NCBI GenBank assembly: GCA_015143295.1
Contig: CM026570.1
Location: forward strand, 21,025,250 to 21,089,249
From: Tetracentron sinense
Lineage: Eukaryota > Streptophyta > Magnoliopsida > Trochodendrales > Trochodendraceae
DNA: 64,000 nt
Direction: 5' to 3'
The translations under genes and the position numbers were made by a program. Below are positions 1 to 12,900 of the stretch, piece after piece. Within the stretch, counting starts at the first letter, position 1, and every line of letters starts with the position of its first letter. A model generated the notes under the pieces. That model worked only from the letters and a program-made list of their open reading frames with translations. It was not told the origin of the DNA and ran no database searches.

Positions 1-653
1 AATAATAAAAGGGTAGACTAGGGTTCTTCACATCCTACATATTCTTACATCTTTACCTAGATTCGTCTCTTTTTATTCCTTATTCAGGTTAAACTATTCA
101 AAATATTGAATACTAGATCTGTTATTTACCTCACTTGATCGTCTCCCTACAGTCTATCGCTTGCGAAATAGGGTTCTACCTTGATTTCCATCCATCTTTT
201 CTCCTTCTCTGACCAAATCTTTGAACTCTTACAATTTCTCTCTTTTTTGATCTCTCAAAACTCTCCCTTTTAGGTTTAGAAGGCTTAAGAAAATCCTCCC
301 CATGAGTATAAATGAGGTATTTATACATTGGGAGCCCTAGGGACTCAAAAACCAAAAAAACGCGGAAACCCTCAGCCAAACGGCGTTTTGGGCGATCGAT
401 CGCCGACGCTGATTTTTTTTTATTTTTTTGATTTTTGATTTTTTTTTTACTGTTTTGCTAATTTTTGTTCCTCTTTTATTTAGTGTAATTTATCCCTATA
501 AATTCACTAAATCGAGTGAATTAAATGAGTTTTGTGATTCGATATTTTAATGCATTGATTTCTCCTAGGATTTACACATTATTTTAGGTACATTTATTTA
601 ATAATTTAACTCATAGAATTATAAATGCAATGAATTAAATGCTGGTCATTACA
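1..653 (-). mobile_element. partial LTR (gypsy-type), cut by window edge
   Basis: Read on the minus strand this has LTR architecture: a start of type TGTAATGACC at 653, AT-rich U3, a 14-bp palindrome GGCGATCGATCGCC at 391-404, a TATA-like TATAAATA near 312-325, then an untranslated leader ending in intron-like sequence. The same layout is seen in the plus-strand LTR at the right end of the window. No end or target duplication is visible because the window starts here. It could instead be another repeat with a promoter. Confidence 0.35.
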
Positions 654-674
654 CCGTGAGCTTTGTAATTCACA

Positions 675-706
675 ACAATCACGGTTACTTTTTCAACCGT
701 GATTGT
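675..706. repeat. perfect 12-bp inverted repeat (hairpin)
   Basis: Arms ACAATCACGGTT and AACCGTGATTGT are separated by 8 bases. It lies just outside the LTR start at 653. No surrounding gene explains it. Confidence 0.7.
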
Positions 707-1720
707 AAGAACAACATTAATTGTCAAAATTTTGAATGTATAATCTCGGTTAATTTACATCTAGAATTAGTAATAAATAATTGTGTTATTTGATCAGACA
801 TATGATCTCGCCTTGAAAGGTTATGATTCATTCTGCGCACTATAATCGTGATCAATGACTTGTGGGCACAAATAAAATAATTGTGAGCGGCAAGCTGATT
901 TTTTATAATGAGAATACAATACAAATCCAATTCATAATCAAACTTAAGAAGGATAATGACATCTTGAACATCTATTATAGAAAGATGATTTATAGTTCTT
1001 CACGTATGCTTGTAGTGTTATGTTCTTTGTCAGTCATGTCTAACATTGGTTTATTTGTCCGGAATTTACCAACTAGATAAATACAACAATACTATAGTGC
1101 ATTGTGTGTAACTTTCAACAAGAGTTTACTAATCGAATCATCATCTAGAAAGTTTGATATATAGTGTAAACAATCAACAAAGTCTGTTCTCATGATGAAT
1201 CTTACCATTACAAACACTACAGAATGAGAAAAAAAGAAAGGAGAAGAATGAATCGAGACAAGACAAAAGGAAATAATATGGAGTGAACAAAAACGAAATC
1301 AACATAATTGATTAAGAAGTGAAATAAAAACAAAGTGAATATAGATGAGAAAAAGAATCAAAGAGAAAAAAAACAAGAGAGATGAAAAAAAAAACTAGTG
1401 CAAATTGGGGAAAGATGCTCTACAAAGAAATAAGGGAGAGAGTATTTAAAGCAATTGCATTTAAAGATTGTTAGTAGCAAAGATGTAATGAATAATGATG
1501 TTTATCCAACATGACAAAATAAGATTGACTTGACAGTAACAGACAATGTTGTAACCTTAGGTAGCAACAATACAATGAGAACTGCCAAGTTAGATTTTTG
1601 TCAATTACTCCAATATTAGCAATGAAAAAAAAAAATTAAGTATAAACAAACAAAAATTTGACTTGGTGGCATCCCCTTGTTCCATTGTAGCTCTGGTTTT
1701 ATAGGATGCATCGTTGTACA
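707..1720. other. noncoding, no gene seen
   Basis: AT-rich sequence with short chance reading frames only. 1220-1400 is strongly purine-rich on the plus strand (AGA/GAAA runs). No splice-consistent coding sequence and no transposon ends recognised. Confidence 0.5.
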
Positions 1721-1855
1721 CACTACACAAAATATCACTTTAGCAATAAAATTTTTTCATCGTTACAAGTTATAGCAACGAAAAATGTTATGTCGGAAAT
1801 ACTATCATCACTAAAGATTATAACGATGGAAATAACATTCCGTCGCTAGTGAGCG
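1721..1855 (+). mobile_element. CACTA-like terminal fragment
   Basis: Begins CACTACACAAAA, close to the CACTACAAGAAAA terminus of plant CACTA (En/Spm) elements, followed by subterminal repeats of the type TAGCAACGAAAA, AACGATGGAAA and CCGTCGCTAGT in both orientations, as in CACTA subterminal regions. No opposite end and no 3-bp duplication found, so it is probably one end of a broken non-autonomous copy. Confidence 0.45.
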
Positions 1856-2204
1856 ACCCCAACACTTAAGAAGATATCTCGAGAAAATATTAATAGTTGA
1901 TGCGGTCATGACTAACATTTTTCAAGATTCTATAATGGGTAACAAGGCCCTACCATGTTATAATCCTAACTCTATATAATGATAGCAATGTATCTCTGAT
2001 TCTCTGTCATGGAGAGGTTCAAAGTTTTAAATTGTTTCCCCAAAATATTGAAGCGAATCCCTACATGAGTGTGGTGGTTGTTAGTCTCACTCACATGCTA
2101 GGCCCTGACTAACCCAGTTAACTACAAAAAAAAAAAATAGAGTGAGCTTGGATTAGAAATTACAGACCTGTTGTAGTCCAGACGGCTACAGTAGGCATAC
2201 TAGA

Positions 2205-2565
2205 GATCGAATCATAGCTAATCACAATTGAAGTTGGGTAGAGTTCAATCGCACCTAAGGATCAACACGAGTCCCTTTTAACCTCTATTAATCATGGTTA
2301 GGATTCATTAACCCTTAGGGTTCAACAATTTAACTTTGGTTCTTAGAAAAAACATTTTAAAAAATAATTCCAGAATTAAGAAATTTTAACCTTAAAGTTA
2401 AATTTTTTAAAATATAAAAACTAAAACCAAGGTTAGATTGTTGAACCCTAAGTAAGAGTTAGTGAATCTTAACAATGGTAAGAAGGGTGGACACATGTTG
2501 ACACTTGGTGCGATTGAACTCTCCCCGAATTCACTCGTGATTGACTGTGAGCCTATGATTCGATT
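2205..2565. mobile_element. foldback MITE, family F2
   Basis: Long imperfect terminal inverted repeats: the left arm runs from ATCGAATCATAG through AGAGTTCAATCGCACC; the right arm is its reverse complement, ending ATGATTCGA. The interior is also self-complementary (GGTTCAACAATTTAAC against GTTAGATTGTTGAACC). A second copy is at 16680-17019. No target duplication identified and no coding capacity. Confidence 0.65.
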
Positions 2566-3480
2566 TTCACATACTATCGGTCACCTCAATAAAAAAAAAA
2601 AAAATCAAAAGAAATAACTCTTTCCAATGCAATACTATCCTCCAAACAATTAATTTTTTTAAAATAAATAAATAATTTTTTTTTTTGGTACTAAACTATT
2701 TTATTGTAGGCCAATAGCATGCCTGTTGTAACACTCAATACAACCTTGGGGGTTGCGAACCTGTTTGTTGTCTACCCAGGAGGAAAATCATCGTTGCCTT
2801 ATCTCAACTTGGAGTTAGTAACCAAAAAAAAAATTTGGAGTTGATGACATGATCATGAAATTGATCTGTTGTCCAATAAGTTTTTATTTTATATTGGATT
2901 GAATATGACGTGAAGCTCTACATGAAAACATAAACAAAGCTTTCACTGTGGCCTACCTCCCCAAGACACAAAAGAGGACACACGGAGCTCCTACTGCTGG
3001 GGGTGCCAATAGGCCGACCTAGCCCAGCCCCAAAAAAGTCCACTTATTACTCTCATTTTTTAGGCCATAGGGCTGGCTCAATTTCTTATGCCCATATTAA
3101 TGTGGGCCAGGCTTGGGCTTAGTTACTTAAAACCCAGCCCCGACCGGACCAATATATTTACTATTATATGTATATCTTATTTATATCTAAATACTTACCA
3201 TATTATATATGTATAATGTACACTGATATAGGAACACTATGTATACTGCTATGCATTAGTGTACACATGGTTACTTTGATAGAAATTCTAATGGGAAAGA
3301 ATATGCTTTCTGGCCATACAATAGTGCTCATTTTTTTCTCGTACAAGACTGCACATTTGGCCTACAACACTTAGCCAATTTGCTAATTAGGCCTCGTCCC
3401 GAAATTTGACCGCGAGCTCTCACCTTAACCACAAGCTGATGACTATGGCAAAAGTCAATTCACACCCATATAGAGTAGGT
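2566..3480. other. noncoding, degenerate repeat sequence
   Basis: Nothing coding. 2996-3150 contains GGGCTGG/CCAGCCC-rich sequence in both orientations, resembling a hAT-type MITE remnant, but I could not define its ends. Confidence 0.35.
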
Positions 3481-3489
3481 GGAAACACA

Positions 3490-3600
3490 ACATTACACCT
3501 AATTGCAGACCTGTCGAGCTGCCTAGGTCCCCTAGCTACCAACATGTCGAGCTACCTAGCTCCCTAGTTGTCGAACTGTCTAGCTACCTAACTCCCTAGC
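3490..3600 (+). repeat. minisatellite split by a solo LTR
   Basis: About 20-25-bp units of type TGTCGAGCTACCTAGCTCCC repeat here and resume at 5816 after the solo LTR, continuing to about 5885. The LTR therefore inserted into an existing tandem array. Confidence 0.65.
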
Positions 3601-5815
3601 TGTAGAGCCTCAGAATCTGACTTCACTGTGCTATGAATAGTACGGTGAATAGTGTTGTGAGTAGTGCTCTTAGAGGCCTAAAAGCCTACGATTTATGTTA
3701 TGAATGAATATGAGGGTTCAAAACCACTAACATATATTATGGTATGTGTCTAAGGGTCCTAAGGACCCTCTTGTGTGATCAAAGTTGTAAAGAAAAGAAG
3801 AGTGATCTTAACATACTCTCAACTTTAGAGAACCTTAGTTTGGTAACCGCTGATCATAATTGAATGATTCTTGAGCCATTAGAAAGATATATAAACCCTC
3901 TTCGATGTTCATGTTTAACACTTTTCTAGAATTTTAGTCGAAGTTAAGTCAAATGTGGGTTTTCCGAAGACTGATCTGCTGTAATTCCTGAACAGTCAAC
4001 TTTAGGGCCTATTTAGACCATGAATATGTCAGAATTAGGATTTGTACATTAGAAACAAATATGTTCCATCCCCTTTGAATTTATAGTTCAACTCAAGTTG
4101 AATCGCCTAAATACGATATGTCAGTCAAGTGTTATGGTCGAAACACCAGAGCAGGAAACAACAGGCCCAATCAGAGAATTTAGTTGATGAAATTCGTTGA
4201 GGGACCAAATTTAGTCAACGAAATTTGCCCAGAAATGTTCAAACCAACCCAGAAAAATGTAACCGACCTTGAAGATATTTTCTAACAGCTTTTAAGGGTT
4301 TTGGCAACCATTTGCCTATAAATTCAACCCAATTTCATGAGTATGAGATTACCAAACCCTAAGCTTAGATTTTTGAGAGAGACTGAAAGAAAAAAGGGGA
4401 AAAGATGTGATCTTCTAAAGTGCTCTTCCAAGATCAAGTTGAAGCTTGATCCTTATTTCAAAGGTTCGATATTCACTTCCTCGGTGTTCTCAAGCTTGGA
4501 TTTTGAATCCAAAGCGTTTATCAAGCTCTAAGATCGAAGGGACTCGATCTAGGAAAGATAAATACTCCCCACTAGCTATCTTTGTTGTAAGCCATCTATG
4601 AAAAGCAAAGTGAAAAAAATATGTTTTGATGAATTTGGGGTTTTAAATCAAGGAAAAGATGAGATGTGATTTAATAAATTGGGGGTGTTGTTTTAAAACC
4701 AAGTATATGTGTTATGTTGCTGAATTCAAGTGTATTACTCTATGTATACGCCTATGTGATCATTTCAAAAGAGATGGAAAGATATGTGTCATGTGTTATA
4801 TGTGTTATCATTTTGAAAGAGAATAGAAAAGCATGTGCATGCCATGTGTTATGTGTTTCCTTTGTCTACCATGTTCACTCACGATGGCCTATGTACGCGA
4901 TATTTGCATGATCAAGTGTAATGAAATGAATGTTTTATCGGTAAAAATGGTTTTGCAAAGTAAATGTGATTCAATGTTTTATAAAGAAAAGACTCAATGG
5001 TTTTCTAAGAAAGGAATCGATGTTTTCTAAGAAAAGTAAGTAAGAAAATATAAGAATGAAAGGATGCTAGTATACTTAGACCAGGTACGGGTATTAGCAT
5101 CTGTTTCAAAATAAGTAAGAAAAAAGTAAAAAAGAAATGATACTCGTATACTTAGACTAGGTATGGGTACGAGTCATCTGTTTCAAAGTAAGATAAAAAG
5201 TATATAAGAAAACAATGAGAGAATACTAATATACTTAGACCAGGTACGGGTACTAGTCATTCGTCTCCAATGAATAAAATATGTTATAAAAGTATGATTT
5301 TAAAGTAAGCTCGAAGATTTCTGTAAAGTATGATTTATGAAAAGTATGCACAAGTTTGAAAGAAAAGGGATGATGGTTTCCGCACTCTGATTACAATATG
5401 CATGTGCTTATGATGAACTACGATATGTGTATCATGTGAAATGTTTCATAGCATTGTTATCTAGTAGTTGGTATATACAAAGCTGTTCAATGCTCAACCA
5501 ACCTATTATTGTCGGCATATACTCGATTGGATATATGCTCTCCGGAGCCAAGGATAGATGAGGATTCTGCTTTGGATCTTCCAATATGATGAGATGGGCT
5601 ATTGACAGGTGGCCCTATGTTTGGGTTTTGAGTGATATAAGATAGAGATATCCTTATGTTGGTTGTTGTCATTAGTTGGAATACAGTTATAAAGTTAAGA
5701 AAATTGTCCACTCCCGCTATTTGTATGCCTTGTGGTTTGTCACAGGATGGTTGGATATGATAATGCCCCGACCAAAAGGTCTTCTAACTCCTAGGGGGTA
5801 TTTTGGGTCGCGACA
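3601..5815 (+). mobile_element. solo LTR, Tekay/Del-like gypsy
   Basis: A 2,215-bp segment starts TGTAGAGCC and ends GGGTCGCGACA (TG...CA). It is flanked by CTAGC on the left and TTAGC on the right, a 5-bp target duplication with one transition. A TATA-like TATAAATT at 4317-4324 precedes a leader with AAACCCTAAGC. The 3' end (TCTAACTCCTAGGG...GGGTCGCGACA) closely matches the LTR end at 30994. No internal retrotransposon sequence lies on either side, so LTR-LTR recombination is the likely origin. The Tekay/Del assignment rests on overall LTR style, not on a protein. Confidence 0.75.
5063..5270 (+). repeat. about 80-bp tandem repeat, 3 units, in solo LTR
   Basis: Three units share ATACTTAGACCAGGTACGGG followed by a TAGTCATCTGTTTC-like stretch, starting near 5063, 5139 and 5222. 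They lie in the downstream part of the solo LTR. Confidence 0.75.
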
Positions 5816-5885
5816 TTAGCTGTCGAGCCGCCTAGTTCCCTAGCTGCTTAGTTGCCTAGCAGTCAAACTATTGACCTAGCAACAC

Positions 5886-6323
5886 TTAGAATTTTTAACA
5901 TAAATGAGCAGACTTTACCACTTGACTTGACCACCAATTCGGTCAAATGACCTCTAACCAGACCCCAAAATTTACAAAAATGCCACTAAAATTAAAAAGT
6001 GTTCTAAAAACCCTCAAAGCAACCTCAAAATGGAAGTTTTAGCATTTGAAGGCATCACGAACTCACCCGACCTGATGAGATGCGATATGGCATGTCCCAT
6101 CAATCCCATTAAAGAATAGTCCAAACTGTCAAAAGGTATAAGTTGACTCTGACTAACAAGAGGTCAAGTACACAAGAATGTATCATTAGCCTGTAATTTC
6201 GTTCAAAAGTCATGCATAATGGCAGTCCGTTAATCCTACTAACATAGTAGGTGAGATAGTGACATGACATTGACATAGAGACCATTTCACCAGCCTATAA
6301 AAGGCCTTAGTCACACTAACAAG

Positions 6324-6326
<3 letters not shown>
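5886..6326. other. noncoding, no gene seen
   Basis: Unique-looking AT-moderate sequence between the minisatellite and the poly-G tract. No coding exon, repeat end or RNA gene recognised. Confidence 0.4.

Positions 6327-6354
<28 letters not shown>
6327..6354 (+). repeat. G28 homopolymer
   Basis: A run of 28 G, preceded by GGGA, in otherwise AT-rich DNA. It may form a quadruplex and would be unstable in replication and sequencing, so its exact length is doubtful. Confidence 0.9.
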
Positions 6355-6570
6355 ATTGTTTTGGCTCCCAAGCTCTCCTTCTGTTGGCTATTGCTCTCCT
6401 CGACAGGGAAGTATTTCAACCTCAAAGACACTCTCTTCGAGTTCAATCATGATTTGCTGTAATTCGATCTCTATCCCAATACCCCGACTTCTTTCTTTGC
6501 CACTAATGCGGGTGGATCCCTATGTGTATTACCAATCTTATACTTTTTTTTTTATTTGTTGTGGATATCA

Positions 6571-6783
6571 TTTACCTCCGGTTAGTGGTCAGTGGTTTTA
6601 GTTAGCTTAGGGATCAGAGCTCTTGCAACTCATCACCCGGGGGGATGGAGCCCAAGACCTCTCATTTGAGAGAGGCCTTTTTTTTTTTTGGTTTTTTTAG
6701 CTGAGGGTATCATTTAACTACGATTAGTAACAATGGTTAGTGGTTAGCTTGGGAGATTGGAGCTCTTGTGGACTCATCACCCT
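6571..6783 (+). repeat. imperfect direct duplication
   Basis: The stretch with TTAGTGGT...TTAGCTTAGGG...GGAGCTCTTG...ACTCATCACCC at 6571-6645 recurs, diverged, at 6713-6783. A T-rich spacer separates the copies. Confidence 0.45.
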
Positions 6784-7631
6784 AAATGATTCTTATTTAT
6801 AACATATGAACGATATCAAACTGCTAATCAATTGAGTAATACGATAAGTACGTCAAAAATTTGGTAGATGACAAGAAATGAATTGAAAAAAAAAGGAAGT
6901 CGTAGCAAAAAAGTGGTATTGGTTGCATTTGGGGATTGGAGAGAGGCTTTGAATGAGTGTTTTATATTCTGTGTCTTGTGGAGTAGTTCTTTAAGTACCT
7001 CTGTCATTGTAACTTACACCCAAGCAGATTTTGACAAATATTTATGATCCTCTCTAGTTGGTGATCGCCAGCACCACTCCAAAGGCGCCTGCCACGTACT
7101 TTAGTGCACACCTACTAACGTATGTGCATGCAAACCAATACCTTAATTAGCATTCATCGGTGTATGTGGCACTTTTGGAGTGGGTGCTGGTAGTCTCCTC
7201 GCGAACACAACTGGAGAAGATCCTATGTTAATATTTAATGTGCAAACTGAATATGAAAGTTTTATTTTGGGGTTTGGAAACTAATCATTTTGAACTGAAT
7301 AAGAAATTTTTATTTTGATAAGCTAAACATAACACATACTATCACACGCATACACGCACACACACCTTGGGAGCACAAGCTACAGCTCCCACACAACCCT
7401 CTCTAAGAGCATCTCCAACCGTGCTCTATAATTCTAAATATAGAGTTTTTCCAAGTCCAACCATGCTCTATATTTAGAGTTGGGCCTCTATTTTGCTACA
7501 GACCCTCTATATTTAGAGGGTGGGAGAGAAAATAGAGATGACCTCTATAACACTATTCATGCTCTTGCAATTCCATTTGTGTCATCTTTTTGTCTTTCAA
7601 TCTTTGTTAAAATACCGATTGTGTCCTTTTA

Positions 7632-7838
7632 CCTTTTGACACCCCTTAACCGTGGTTAAGATTCATCCACCCATCCTTGGTTTTTTAAAATATTAATTAT
7701 TTTTTAAAATTAAAAAATTGTTTTTAATATTAAAAAACTCTGAAAACAGTTTTTTAATTTTAAAAAAAGAATTAATATTTTAAAAAAAACAAGGATGGGT
7801 GGGTAAATCTTAACCACGGTTAAGGGGTGTCAAAAGGG
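7632..7838. mobile_element. foldback MITE, family F1, nested
   Basis: Arms of about 50 bp: CCTTTTGACACCCCTTAACC at left, its complement GGTTAAGGGGTGTCAAAAGG at right, with an AT-rich self-complementary core. The same family occurs complete at 25272-25660 and 25750-26067. Confidence 0.7.
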
Positions 7839-7986
7839 ACATGTGACAACCTCAAAGGTATACACCCCTTGAGTTTTAGAGTAGGAATAGTGATTTAAAG
7901 TTTCTTCCCATTGGAGCAAATAACTTTAAAGTGGGCCCCATCTCCTCTAAATACAGAGGAGATGCCGAAATAGAGGAGAGTTTTAT

Positions 7987-8133
7987 GCTCCATTTGTTTA
8001 GATGTAAAATAGGGGAAAACAAATGAATTTCACGAAAAATATCAATTTTTCACACATAATTTATTTAGGACAATTGATATTTTCCATAAAATTCTTTAGT
8101 TTTCCCCTATTTTACATAGAAACAAATGGAGCC
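7987..8133. mobile_element. small MITE, nested
   Basis: Arms GCTCCATTTGTTTAGATGTA at left and TACATAGAAACAAATGGAGC at right, both also sharing TAAAATAGGGGAAAAC in opposite orientation. Lies within the 7404-8161 MITE. Confidence 0.65.
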
Positions 8134-8398
8134 TTAGAGTATTGCGTTGGAGATGCTCTTACTGAATATGAAGTTCACTTTAACCAATACTTACCTGTTT
8201 GTCTATTCCCCTTCATGTGATCATGATTATTAGACCTTGCTCTTTTCTATCATACCGCCCATTGTTACATTACCCTCAAAATTGAAGGGTTATGATCGAT
8301 CTAACTAAATAGATGGCTTTCTATCATTTGGTTATAGAAAGTGTCTAAGTCGATGTTACTGATGGCCGTTGGTTAGGCTAGCTTAGACTTGTCCATCA

Positions 8399-8455
8399 AG
8401 GACTAGTAAATTAGATCCAGTTCACAAGGACTAGTACATTAGATCCAGTTCACAG
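8399..8455 (+). repeat. 28-bp tandem duplication
   Basis: Two units of AGGACTAGTA[A/C]ATTAGATCCAGTTCACA, one mismatch. A degenerate third unit may follow. Confidence 0.7.
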
Positions 8456-9905
8456 GGACTATATATCAGTTGATCTAGTCCACGATCACCGTTAACCAAG
8501 CAACCAGTCTACTAGGACTATTCATGATCAGACTCGTCCGATTGAACCAGTAATTGAACCGTCGAAAGATGATCTAATCATGTGTCTCTGATTAGATCAG
8601 TGACCACCCCTATCCAAACAAAAAGGATAAGGGCAAATTCTTTCAATTTCGAGACAGAGTAATTCCATTCTGAGTTAGAATAGGAATAGGCACTAACTCA
8701 CTAAGCTGTAACGAAACAGAGTCCAGAACTCATTTGGTTAAAAGACAACCCTGTCACAAATGGATCAAAGGACCCAACAGTTTAGGGATATTCATGTGAC
8801 CAAACAGTTAGGAGCTGAAATAATGATAGTCTTGTAACCAAACAGGACACTCGGATGGATCAAGTTTTCTGCTAAACAGAAAATGAACAAGGTTTAGGCT
8901 ATTACCAAATAGTCAAGAACTGGAACAAGACTGGGCTATTAATTTGTAGGTAATGGTGAATTTCATAAATCAAAATCAATTAATACTAGAGCACTCTTCT
9001 TCCCAATTCATCTTTAGGGAGATTGCCAAGTTTTCTTGGTCCACATGTCACGATTTGTGCCCCCGGTAGGAAGTAGTATGAAAAAGAGTTTACTTTTGAG
9101 GGGTAGCTTTGTCTCAAGATTTACACAGGTGACGCCGCAGTTAAATCTAGAAATTATTGTTAAAGGATCCACCCCTTGTTTATACATGAAAAAGGAGAGC
9201 TCGCCATAATTCTTGAGACAAGATCCCTGTCATGTCGAAGCTGAAGGGAAAAATTCATGCTTCCATCTATCACAGTAACATGTTCATTTAAAGATAATTC
9301 ATGATTGAATGCCAGCTTGTTAGAGGTCGACCACTTTGAAATTTTCAACTCTTATTTTTTGTCATACATTGGTTACAGCCTTCATAATTAACCTTAAAAA
9401 CAAATCACTCTCTTTGTGAATAGCATTAGTTTAATAATTACAGAAATTTCTTGCCATGAGAAAGACTGCTTAACTTTTTTTCTCTAGATAGGACAGTTCT
9501 GGTTCTTCTTAAATTTCTCCATCTTCCTAGGTTTTGAAAACCCAATTAGACCTTTTACATGTTGAGATTCAGATCTCGGGCTGCAGCTCAAATCTCCTTC
9601 TGTTTGTGGCTGATATTTCGATCCAGGAACACTTCATCTCCTCCCCCATCATAAATTTGGGTAATGCGCATGTGATCCCAAAGAAAGTAGCAGAAACGTT
9701 ACAAATAATCTTGAACAGTCACGCCACTCTTGCCGATTCCATTTTGAACAGTCTAGTCTGGACTCCAAAAGGACTTGTTTGTTCATCACAAGGATGTAAT
9801 ATTTTTTTTCCTAATGCAACCAATCTTACAAAGCTACCATAACATCTTTACACAAAAAAAAAAAAACGTCTGAAACATCCCAACACCAAGTTCTGAAGAC
9901 AAGCG
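8456..9905. other. intergenic region and presumed 3' flank of the kinase gene
   Basis: No supported gene. A plus-strand frame at 9534-9842 (102 codons) has no recognisable domain and may overlap the untranslated tail of the minus-strand kinase gene. An A12 run at 9855-9866 lies about 40 bp past its stop. Confidence 0.4.
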
Positions 9906-12900
9906 TTAGACCGAGGCAACATCGAAAGATCTGGACTGTGGCGAGGTCGATGGGTTCATCTCGATCTTCGCTTTCTGCACTCAAAATAAAAGGTTAACTG
10001 TCATTTGATATGGTTAACTGTCATTTGATATAGTTCTAGCACTGGCTATGTCTGGGGTCAAATAATAGAAAAAAGGTTATGTGATCTAACCATGTTGGCA
10101 CTTGTGTTTTTCCAAGCCTTTTCCATCTCCTCAAATACTACATCAATTGTAGGTCGCCCTTTGCTTGATTTGGCAACACAAAGAACTGCAACTTGTAAGA
10201 TCGAGTCGAAGTCTACAAGGTTAAGATTTCCAAGCAGCCGTGGGTCTTCAAAATCCTTTAGAGGACGTTTTCTCATAACTACATCTTTTGCCTGCACAGA
10301 TATGAAAAAAGTTCATTTAACTCTTTCTTTTGTTTTTATAAACTTCTCTAGAAAGGAAGGACTTATTCAAAGGATTTTGCTACTGAGACCACAAAGGGCC
10401 GAGACCACACTGAGACCGTGCTTGTGATGCACGGATCTCAAAATTTCATTAAATTTGTTTTTGAAAATTTGAGATCCATGCATCACATGCACGATCTCGG
10501 TGTGGTCTCGGCCCTTTGCAGTCTCAGTAGCATTTTCCTTCTTCGAAATAGCTTTTAAGAAAAATATTTTTTAAAAAAACTTGTTACTTGACATGAAAGC
10601 TAGTTGAGGCAGCTTTCCTAAAAAGCTTGATTTTTTTTTTTTATGACTTTTGGCTCGTGAAAAAGTTACTCTCTAAATACCAAACCAAAAACAACTTTTT
10701 TAACCTACTTTTGACTTTGTAAGAGCCTTTAAGTTACTAAAAGTCAATTTAGAAGTGTATCCAAACACTTTCTTACAAAAGCACACATACAGAAACCAAA
10801 AGCACAAAATAGGCGCCTGCTTACGCACCTTCCTTGTAAGTTGATCCCGAGCATCAAGATCCAATTCAATGACTTTCCTTCCTGATAGAAGTTGTAAGGT
10901 GACAATACCAAAGCTGTAGATATCGCTCCCACATGTTAGCTTGGCGTTGCTCATATACTCGGGGTCCATGTAGCCTATGGTTCCTCTAACATCTGTGAAC
11001 ACTTTGCTCTCCTCCATCCCAAGCATCTTAGCCAAACCAAAATCAGAAAGCTTGGGATCCATGTTATCGGTTAGCAGGATGTTAGTAAGCTGCAAAGCAA
11101 ACAATAGCACTTTCTTAATCTTTCTTGAGACACTTTTATTAATCTTCCTTGAGACAAAATAAACAATTTCATCACAGAAGTAATATTGAGAAAATGATAA
11201 TGCTAAGTATAATTTCCTTCTCACCTACTTTCCCCTTTTTTTGAACAAGATGACAAAAAAAAGTGATGACCCCACAAAAACACTATCACATTTTTGTCTT
11301 TTTGTTCAAAAAAGAAAAGGCAGATGAAAAATAAAGTAGACATAGCATTGCCCATTGAGAAATTGGTGTCTGCGGCGAAGAGAAGAGCACATAATTAAGC
11401 ATCTATTTCTCACCTTGATGTCTCTGTGAACAATGCAACCATCTATATAATGGTGGAGATACCTCAGTGCAAGTGCGCAGTCTCTTAGGATCTTAACTCT
11501 TCTATCCCATGAAAGAACACTGTCACGCTCTGTAATTAAAGATCCATGAATTAGTGTAACATACAACACGATCGGAAAAATGATGCACAAGAGAAGAGAA
11601 AGAGAAATGTAGGGGGGAGGTGTTACTTAGGAGATGGTGGGCTAGATTTCCAGCTGAACAATATTCGTAGACAAGATATTGCTCCCCGCCTTCAATGCAG
11701 CAACCAAAGAGGCAAACCAAGTTGGGATGTCGAATTCTTGAGAGACCTTCAACTTCCCTGTCGAAAGAATCAGACATGTTGCTCTTGTATATGTGCTTTA
11801 TCGCGACAACTTGCCCACTGGGAAGAACACCTTTGTAGACACGACCAGCACTTCCCGCGCCAAGGCATACCTTGCGATTACTAAAATTTATGGCATTCTC
11901 GATCTCAATCTTGGAGAACCTATAGAGACCAGACCATGTAGAGATCTCTTTCCCTTGAAGACAACAATTGTGTCAGTGCAATGCTCTTAACCAATTCCAG
12001 AAAATAAAATTGGTTTATTGTACCTTCAACAGGTTTGAGGACTTTTTTCTTCGTCACATATTTGATGAGCACAACAACTAGCATCAGTCCCATTGTTGCT
12101 ATAAGGATCGCTAACAGTGCTTTTGCCACAGAATCTGATATTCAAAAGAACTGTTGTGAGTACTAACCCTGCTTTTCTGAGAATGGAGTATATATATATA
12201 TATATATAGGGAGTATAGTATATGGTTCAATCATCAGATGTTGGATCCTTGAGTCCCATTGCTGAGGAAGGGAGAGTGATGCAAGTTTCAAACACCATAT
12301 GTCTTACATCAGAGGCAAATCACAGGAAGTTCATAATGAAATTCTTATATGAAAGCAAACTAAGCAGCGCCAAGAAATTAATTAGTAGTTGCACTTACAC
12401 TTGAGTTTGATGTAGCCTGGTTCTGGAGATCACATACAAAACATTGAGGAACCAATCAGTAGCAATCCATATAGAAAATAAGTTTATAAGAGTAGCCAAA
12501 CACAGAAAGTAGTGACTAAACATTGTATTAACTTAGGATCTGTGTATATCTAGTGTTTGGCTCAGGATTACCTCTGGCAGCTGCCCGAGCTTAGCGCTCG
12601 GGCATCCACAAAACATAGGGCATGTGGCAGATGTCAGTGGGCAGAAGTCATTTCACCTGTTCCCATCATTTTGACTTCTGCCCCACCGACAACTTTTCCC
12701 TTTAAAATAGCCCCGTATCTTATGTTTTGTGGATGCCCGAGCACTAAGCTCGGGCAGCTACCAGAGGTAGCCCTAGTGTTTAGATCAAGGCAGGGATTAA
12801 TGAGGCCCACTAAACCTGGTTGTCGAGTTTAGTTACAAACCACAATAGGGTCTTGGACAGTGAAAGACCTGGTCATTCCATACACTCAGGGCGTGTTTGG

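Larger units (their letters stand above)
7404..8161. mobile_element. MITE with AAGAGCATCTCCAAC termini, carrying nested MITEs
   Basis: The left end TAAGAGCATCTCCAACC is mirrored by GTTGGAGATGCTCTTA on the right. Such termini are common in plant MITEs, often assigned to PIF/Harbinger. The next base pairs (TAA left, TTA right) are complementary, not a direct duplication, so the target site is unresolved. Two other inverted-repeat elements sit inside it. Confidence 0.6.

Noticed and set aside
9534-9842. Plus-strand open frame of 102 codons downstream of the kinase gene
   Set aside because: No domain, no splice or promoter context, and it lies next to the 3' end of a well-supported minus-strand gene; probably chance.
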